Shown here: positions 59,826 through 64,000 of the stretch, piece after piece
Numbering within the stretch: position 1 is the first letter of the stretch
Layout: the number at the start of each line of letters is the position of its first letter
Origin: Acidimicrobiales bacterium
GTDB taxonomy: Bacteria > Actinomycetota > Acidimicrobiia > Acidimicrobiales > MedAcidi-G1
Direction of reading: 5' to 3'
NCBI GenBank assembly: GCA_029577135.1
Contig: JARQPW010000003.1
Location: 1-64,000, forward strand
DNA length: 64,000 nt
Position numbers and translations under genes: made by a program
The notes under the pieces: model-generated
What the model was told of the DNA's origin: nothing
The model's database searches: none
Seen by the model: the letters and a program-made list of their open reading frames with translations, nothing else

Positions 59826-60764
59826 TCAGACGGCCAGCAGGTCGCGGGCGCCGGTGTCGGTGCTCGGGTGCCGCAACTTCGACATGGCCCGTGCCTCGAT
59901 CTGGCGGATGCGCTCACGGGTGAGGTTGAAGTGCTCACCGACCTCCTCGAGGGTGCGCGGATCACCGCGGTCGAGACCGAAGCGGAGCTTCAGGATCTCG
60001 CGCTCGCGCTCGTCCAGCGGGGCGAGCAGGCGGCTGATCTCCTCGGGGAGCAGCGCCGTGGCGGCCCGCTCGAACGGCGACTCGGCCGCCCGGTCCTCGA
60101 CGACGTCGCCCAACTCGGCGTCGCCGTCCTCGCGCAGCGGCTCGCTGAGCGACAACGGCTCGGCGGCGAAGCGGAGGGCTTCGGTGACCTTCTCCTCGGG
60201 CATCTCGACCTCGGCGGCCAGCTCGGACAGCGTGGCCGGCCGTCCGTACTTGTGCTCGAGGCGGGAACGGGCCTTCTGGAGGCGGGCCAGCGTGTCACCG
60301 GCGTGTACCGGAAGCCGGATTGTGCGTCCGGTGTTGGCGATGCCGCGGGTGATGGCCTGGCGGATCCACCAGGTGGCATAGGTCGAGAACTTGAAGCCCT
60401 TGCGCCAGTCGAACTTCTCGACGGCGTGCATCAGGCCGAGGTTGCCCTCCTGGATGAGGTCCAGCAGCGGGAGTCCGGACGCCTGGTACTTCTTGGCGAT
60501 CGAGACGACGAGCCGGAGGTTCGACTGGACGAAGGTCCGCTCCGCCTCGTCGCCGTGCCGGATCGCCCGACGGAGTTCGCGCCGCTTGGCGGGGGCCAGG
60601 TTGTCGCCGGCCCTGGCCATCTCGGCCTTGGCCTCGACACCGCCCTCGATCTGCTGGGCGAGCCGGACCTCGCCCTCCTTGGTCAGGAGGGGGTACTGGC
60701 CGATGTCGGTGAGATACAGCCGGACTAGGTCTTCCTCGTCCCGTTCGACCCGATCCTTCGCCAA
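59826..60764 (-). CDS. rpoD: Principal-type sigma-70 factor (RpoD/SigA family)
   Basis: 312 residues from a TTG at 60764. Region 1.2 (DLVRLYLTDIGQYPLL), 2.3-2.4 (FDWRKGFKFSTYATWWIRQAI), 3 (RPATLSELAAEVEM), 4.2 (TLEEVGEHFNLTRERIRQIE) are complete, including the -10 and -35 reading helices. I prefer TTG because GGAGGAG lies eight bases upstream and the earlier in-frame residues (to a GTG at 60929) look non-coding; TAGCGT near 60904 would be the -10 with a leader of about 130 bases. It lacks a long region 1.1, so it may be principal or a close HrdB-like paralogue. Confidence 0.88.
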   Translation of the reverse strand: MAKDRVERDEEDLVRLYLTDIGQYPLLTKEGEVRLAQQIEGGVEAKAEMARAGDNLAPAKRRELRRAIRHGDEAERTFVQSNLRLVVSIAKKYQASGLPLLDLIQEGNLGLMHAVEKFDWRKGFKFSTYATWWIRQAITRGIANTGRTIRLPVHAGDTLARLQKARSRLEHKYGRPATLSELAAEVEMPEEKVTEALRFAAEPLSLSEPLREDGDAELGDVVEDRAAESPFERAATALLPEEISRLLAPLDEREREILKLRFGLDRGDPRTLEEVGEHFNLTRERIRQIEARAMSKLRHPSTDTGARDLLAV

Positions 60765-60983
60765 CCTCGCCTCTCCTCCGTTGTCGGGAAGCCCCCCTGC
60801 GGCGGCCCCCTCCGTTGACTCCCCGGGACGCTCGCCGGACCCCTCGACGTCCTCTCGGACACACCTCAGGCCGCTCCGGCGTCGCCCTCGCCGTTCGTCG
60901 GCCACGCTATCGACGGCCCTGCCGACCACAACTCGCGAACGTGACCATCGTCACGAGTCGGCGAATGTCCCGGTCAGCCCCGG

Positions 60984-62675
60984 TCAGCCCCGGTAGCGGT
61001 TGACGACGGGCAGCCGCCGGTCCCGGCCGAACCCCTTGCGGGTGACCCGGGCGCCGTGCGGCGTCTGACGGCGCTTGTACTCGGCACCGTCGACGAGGCG
61101 CACGACCCGGTCGACCAGCTCGGCGTCGAACCCCGAGGCCACAAGCTCGGCCCTGGTGCGGTCGCCCTCGATGTAGGCCTCGAGCAGCGGGTCGAGTACG
61201 TCGTAGGGCGGCAGGCTCTGGTCGTCGCGCTGATCAGGCCGCAACTCGGCCGACGGCGGCTTGGCGAGGATCGTGTCGGGGATCACCGGACCCCCGCCGG
61301 AGAGCACCTCCTGCACGTTGCGCCAGCGGCACAGGTCGAACACCGTCGTTTTGTAGACGTCCTTGATGGAGGCGTAGGCACCGACGGTGTCTCCGTAGAG
61401 GGTCGAGTAGCCGACAGCCGACTCGCTCTTGTTGCCCGTGGTCAGGACCAGCCAGCCGTGGGCATTGGAGAGCGCCATGAGAAGCACGCCCCGGATGCGG
61501 GCCTGCAGGTTCTCGTCCACCAGACCGTCGCCGAGGTCGCCGACCGACGCATCGAGCATGCCGCGCAGCGCCGCATGGGCATCCTCGATGGGAATGGTCC
61601 GGCCGTCGAGTCCCTGTTCGGCGATGAGCGACTCGGCGTCGGCGATCGAGTGGTCGCTCGAGTAGCGGGACGGCATGAGCACGGCGTGGACGTGCTCGGG
61701 ACCGAGGGCGTCGGCGGCGATCGTGGCGACGAGTGCGGAGTCGACGCCACCGGACAGGCCGATGCAGATGTCGGTGAAGCCGCTCTTGACGACGTAGTCG
61801 CGCGTGGCGGTGACGAGTGCGCCGTACAGCTCGGCCATCGGCTCGAGGGGTGGAATGGGCGGCGGCACCGCATGGTCGGCACGGTCGACCGTCCCGGACA
61901 CCTCCACGACGGGGAGACCGGCTCCTGGGGCCGACACCACGGGGACGTCGATGTCGACCACCACGATCGCCTCGTCGAACCGGGGCGCCCGGGCCACGAT
62001 CGTGCCCGACGGGTCGGCCACCATCGACCCGCCGTCGAAGACGAGTTCGTCCTGACCGCCCACCAGGTTGACGTACACGAGGGGGCGGCCGGAAGAGGTG
62101 GCAGTGGCGACGACGGTGGCCTCCCGTTCGGCCAACTTGCCCTGGCGGTACGGCGAGCCGTTGATCGTCACCAGAAGTTCGGCGCCACCCTCGAGCAGCC
62201 GGTCGACCGGTCCGTCGGCCACCCAGAGGTCCTCGCAGACGGCCACCCCGACGCGGACTCCGCCGATCCGGTACAGCTCCTGCGGCTCGGTGCCGGCCCG
62301 GAAGTGTCGGGCCTCGTCGAACACGCTGTAGTTGGGGAGTTGGCGCTTGTGGTACACGCCGGCCACGGCGCCGTCGCGGCAGACGGCGACGGCGTTGTGG
62401 ACGCTGCCGTCCGGTCCGGGGTCGGCGAATCCGAGCACCAGAGCGCACCCGCCGCTCTCGGCGGCGAGCGTCTCCATGGCAGCACGGCTGTCGGCCACGA
62501 ACCGCGGCTTGAGCACGAGGTCCTCGAGCGGGTAGCCGGTGAGCACCATCTCCGGGAAGACGGCCAAGTCACAGTCGGCGACCTCGCCCAGGGCGGAGCG
62601 GACGCGCGCCACGTTGCCGTCGAGATCTCCGACGACGCTGTTCACCTGGATCAGCGCGACCCGCAGGCGGTTCAT
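60984..62675 (-). CDS. nadE: Glutamine-dependent NAD+ synthetase
   Basis: 563 residues: an N-terminal nitrilase-type glutaminase (Glu in FPEMVLTGYP, Lys in YHKRQLPNY, Cys in VAVCEDLW) and a C-terminal synthetase with the PP-loop LSGGVDSAL, TTGNKSESAVGY and DVYKTTV. Ammonia from glutamine is channelled to deamido-NAD. Complete triad, so it should use glutamine. ATG at 62675 has TACGCT seven bases upstream. It converges at a distance with nothing; the glnII terminator lies just upstream. Confidence 0.95.
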   Translation of the reverse strand: MNRLRVALIQVNSVVGDLDGNVARVRSALGEVADCDLAVFPEMVLTGYPLEDLVLKPRFVADSRAAMETLAAESGGCALVLGFADPGPDGSVHNAVAVCRDGAVAGVYHKRQLPNYSVFDEARHFRAGTEPQELYRIGGVRVGVAVCEDLWVADGPVDRLLEGGAELLVTINGSPYRQGKLAEREATVVATATSSGRPLVYVNLVGGQDELVFDGGSMVADPSGTIVARAPRFDEAIVVVDIDVPVVSAPGAGLPVVEVSGTVDRADHAVPPPIPPLEPMAELYGALVTATRDYVVKSGFTDICIGLSGGVDSALVATIAADALGPEHVHAVLMPSRYSSDHSIADAESLIAEQGLDGRTIPIEDAHAALRGMLDASVGDLGDGLVDENLQARIRGVLLMALSNAHGWLVLTTGNKSESAVGYSTLYGDTVGAYASIKDVYKTTVFDLCRWRNVQEVLSGGGPVIPDTILAKPPSAELRPDQRDDQSLPPYDVLDPLLEAYIEGDRTRAELVASGFDAELVDRVVRLVDGAEYKRRQTPHGARVTRKGFGRDRRLPVVNRYRG

Positions 62676-62682
62676 GGATGGG

Positions 62683-62688
62683 AGCGTA
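62683..62688 (-). promoter_or_regulatory. -10 hexamer of a leaderless transcript (nadE)
   Basis: TACGCT on the reverse strand, seven bases before the ATG at 62675. Confidence 0.5.
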
Positions 62689-62722
62689 CCGACGGGGTTC
62701 CCGGGCGGCCGTGCCCGGACGC

Positions 62723-62756
62723 GTCACGGCCCCGGGGCGGACTCCGGGGCCGTGAC
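62723..62756 (-). terminator. Strong GC hairpin terminator after glnII
   Basis: Perfect 13-base arms GTCACGGCCCCGG (62723-62735) and CCGGGGCCGTGAC (62744-62756) around an 8-base loop, without a T-run. It lies between glnII and nadE on the same strand and so should end the glnII message before nadE starts. Confidence 0.7.
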
Positions 62757-62772
62757 GACTCTGGGTGGGGCC

Positions 62773-63786
62773 CTAGGCGAGGGCTTCGCAGCAGGTGTTC
62801 GTGATCAACTGGGTGACCACGTAGGGGTCCATGTTGGCGTTCGGGCGACGGTCCTCGATGTAGCCCCTGCCCTCGAGGTGGACCTGCCAGGGGATGCGCA
62901 CCGAGGCACCGCGGTCGGAGACGGCATAGTTGTACGCGTCGTAGCGTTGCGTCTCGTGGAGCCCGGTGAGGCGCTCCTCGGATCCGAGGCCGTAGCCGGC
63001 GAGGTGCTCCTCGATCTTGCCCTCGGCGCCCAGCGCCTCGCAGGCGGCGATGATGGGGTCGTAGCCCTCTCGCATGGCACGGGTCGAGAAGTTGGTGTGG
63101 GCACCGGCGCCGTTCCAGTCGCCCTTGATGGGCTTGGCGCTGAGCGTGGCATCGACCCGGTAGTTCTCGGCGATGCGGTACAGGAGGTAGCGGGCGACCC
63201 AGAGGTGGTCGCTGACCGACACCGGGTCCTCGGGTCCGATCTGGAACTCCCACTGTCCGAGCATGACTTCGGCGTTGGTGCCCGAGATGTTCAGTTCGGC
63301 GTCGATGCACGCCTGGGTGTGGTCCTCGACGATGTCGCGACCGGCGATCTCGATGGCGCCGACACCACAGTAGTAGGGGCCCTGCGGGGCGGGGTAGCCC
63401 TCGATCGGCCAGCCCAGCGGGCGGTTCTCCTGGAAGAACGTGTACTCCTGTTCGATTCCGAACCAGGGCTCCTGGTCGGCGTACTTCTCGTACGTCTCGA
63501 CGCAGGCAGCACGGGTGTTCGTCGGGTGCGGCGTCAGGTTGCCGTCCGGGAGGCAGACGTCGGCGAGCACGAGGACGTCGTCACCGCCACGGATCGGGTC
63601 GGGGCAACTGAACACCGGGCGCAGCACGCAGTCGGAGTTGTCGCCCGGCGCCTGGTTGGTGCTCGAGCCGTCGAATCCCCAGATCGGGAACTCGGTCGTG
63701 CCGGCGTCGATGATCTTGGTCTTCGAGCGGACGTACGGCAGGGGCTTCGTGCCGTCGATCCAGATGTATTCGGCCCTGATCGCCAT
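62773..63786 (-). CDS. glnII: Glutamine synthetase type II
   Basis: 337 residues, the eukaryote-like GSII found in actinobacteria and rhizobia. Beta-grasp N terminus AEYIWIDGTKPLPYVRSK, WGFDGSSTNQAPGDNSD, metal-site FGIEQEYTFF and GTNAEVMLGQWEFQIG, ATP-site DWNGAGAHTNFST, NRGASVRIP-like DRGASVRIP. It makes glutamine from glutamate and ammonia. ATG at 63786 has TGGAG about ten bases upstream. A PHO-box-like direct repeat lies 130 bases further upstream, suggesting phosphate/nitrogen cross-control. Confidence 0.95.
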   Translation of the reverse strand: MAIRAEYIWIDGTKPLPYVRSKTKIIDAGTTEFPIWGFDGSSTNQAPGDNSDCVLRPVFSCPDPIRGGDDVLVLADVCLPDGNLTPHPTNTRAACVETYEKYADQEPWFGIEQEYTFFQENRPLGWPIEGYPAPQGPYYCGVGAIEIAGRDIVEDHTQACIDAELNISGTNAEVMLGQWEFQIGPEDPVSVSDHLWVARYLLYRIAENYRVDATLSAKPIKGDWNGAGAHTNFSTRAMREGYDPIIAACEALGAEGKIEEHLAGYGLGSEERLTGLHETQRYDAYNYAVSDRGASVRIPWQVHLEGRGYIEDRRPNANMDPYVVTQLITNTCCEALA

Positions 63787-63910
63787 TGGTGTCAGTCTCC
63801 AGGTCGGGTGTGCGGCAGACAGCTTGGGCTTCCGCTGCTTCGATGTCGGGCCCGGAGGGGTCACCGGGCCGGACACACGATGCCACATCGGCAGTTTCCC
63901 TGCTGTTGCC

Positions 63911-63932
63911 CTTGTGTGAACGGTCTGTGAAC
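63911..63932 (-). promoter_or_regulatory. PHO-box-like direct repeat upstream of glnII
   Basis: Two copies of GTTCAC (reverse strand; forward GTGAAC at 63916-63921 and 63927-63932) are spaced exactly 11 bases. PhoP-type OmpR-family regulators in actinobacteria bind 11-base direct repeats beginning GTTCAC, and PhoP/GlnR competition at glnII is known in streptomycetes. Which regulator acts here is not shown. Confidence 0.5.
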
Positions 63933-63981
63933 GGATGAAAGCCCTTTGGCGCGCTGAATCTCCGTGGCGCATGATGGTCCC

Positions 63982-64000
63982 GTGGAAAACGACGCCGACC
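63982..64000 (+). CDS. Start of an unknown gene running off the window
   Basis: GTG at 63982 begins E-N-D-A-D, with CATGAT six bases upstream in the leaderless arrangement common in this window. Only six codons are visible, so nothing can be said of the product. It is divergent from glnII. Confidence 0.3.

Noticed and set aside
60765-60929. N-terminal extension of the sigma factor from a GTG at 60929
   Set aside because: The extra 55 residues look non-coding, and a good ribosome site precedes the TTG at 60764. Still possible, so the start is not certain.

Overview
The window comes from a high-GC Gram-positive (actinobacterial) chromosome. I favour a member of the Acidimicrobiia. The evidence is two WhiB regulators, a DNA topoisomerase I with repeated C-terminal GxFGPY modules, a eukaryote-like glutamine synthetase II, a minimal Tad pilus locus of the actinobacterial kind, and many genes whose start codon lies 6-8 bases after a TANNNT -10 hexamer (leaderless transcripts). 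The taxon is an inference; no rRNA is present.

Layout. 1-5.7 kb: end of a HEAT-repeat gene, then a reverse-strand group with mreB, a small membrane protein, moaE and a membrane-anchored epimerase, followed by a zincin-type protease and an MFS permease. 5.8-8.5 kb: surE, a PhoU-like protein and a Na/Pi cotransporter. 8.7-9.9 kb: two whiB genes around tatA, one preceded by a long near-perfect palindrome. 10-20.2 kb: a VWA protein and its likely MoxR-type ATPase partner, separated by a phosphotransferase, a MaoC dehydratase, a GH1-like protein and an orphan ABC ATPase, with a GH2-like protein beyond; both glycosidase homologues lack their catalytic residues. 20.3-24.0 kb: a broken canonical sdhC followed by a visibly lower-GC Sdh1-type succinate dehydrogenase operon, then a 543-base gap without a convincing gene. 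24.6-30.1 kb: hydrolase, thioesterase, DUF368/PopT transporter, a three-gene operon of unknown function with a lone phosphohistidine swivelling domain, SCP2 and MOSC proteins. 30.1-41.3 kb: reverse-strand run sucC-sucD-purN-purH-folD-icd-ABC-ABC-mdh. 41.4-46.0 kb: a Rieske-like protein without iron ligands, an AlaX-like deacylase, a Zn-ribbon protein, an acyltransferase with ankyrin repeats inserted between its membrane helices, a repeat-linked cupredoxin lipoprotein and an SDR. 46.0-58.6 kb: holB, tmk, an MFS permease, topA, nhaA, a STAS/RsbW-like pair and a tad locus. 58.7-64.0 kb: a HAD phosphatase, a selenocysteine tRNA, the principal-type sigma factor, nadE and glnII with a PHO-box-like upstream element.

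How it fits together. Four TCA steps (mdh, icd, sucCD, sdh) lie in this segment, and purN-purH-folD link one-carbon units to purine synthesis. topA, tmk, holB and the sigma factor supply information processing. The tRNA-Sec implies that UGA is read as selenocysteine somewhere in the genome, although no selA, selB or selD is in view.

Most unusual feature: topA is open from start to end but carries, between two C-terminal repeats, about 150 residues that read as the 2B subdomain of a UvrD/PcrA-type helicase. Other notable points are the sdh replacement, the pair of inactive glycosidase homologues, the ankyrin-bearing acyltransferase and the cluster-less Rieske-like protein.
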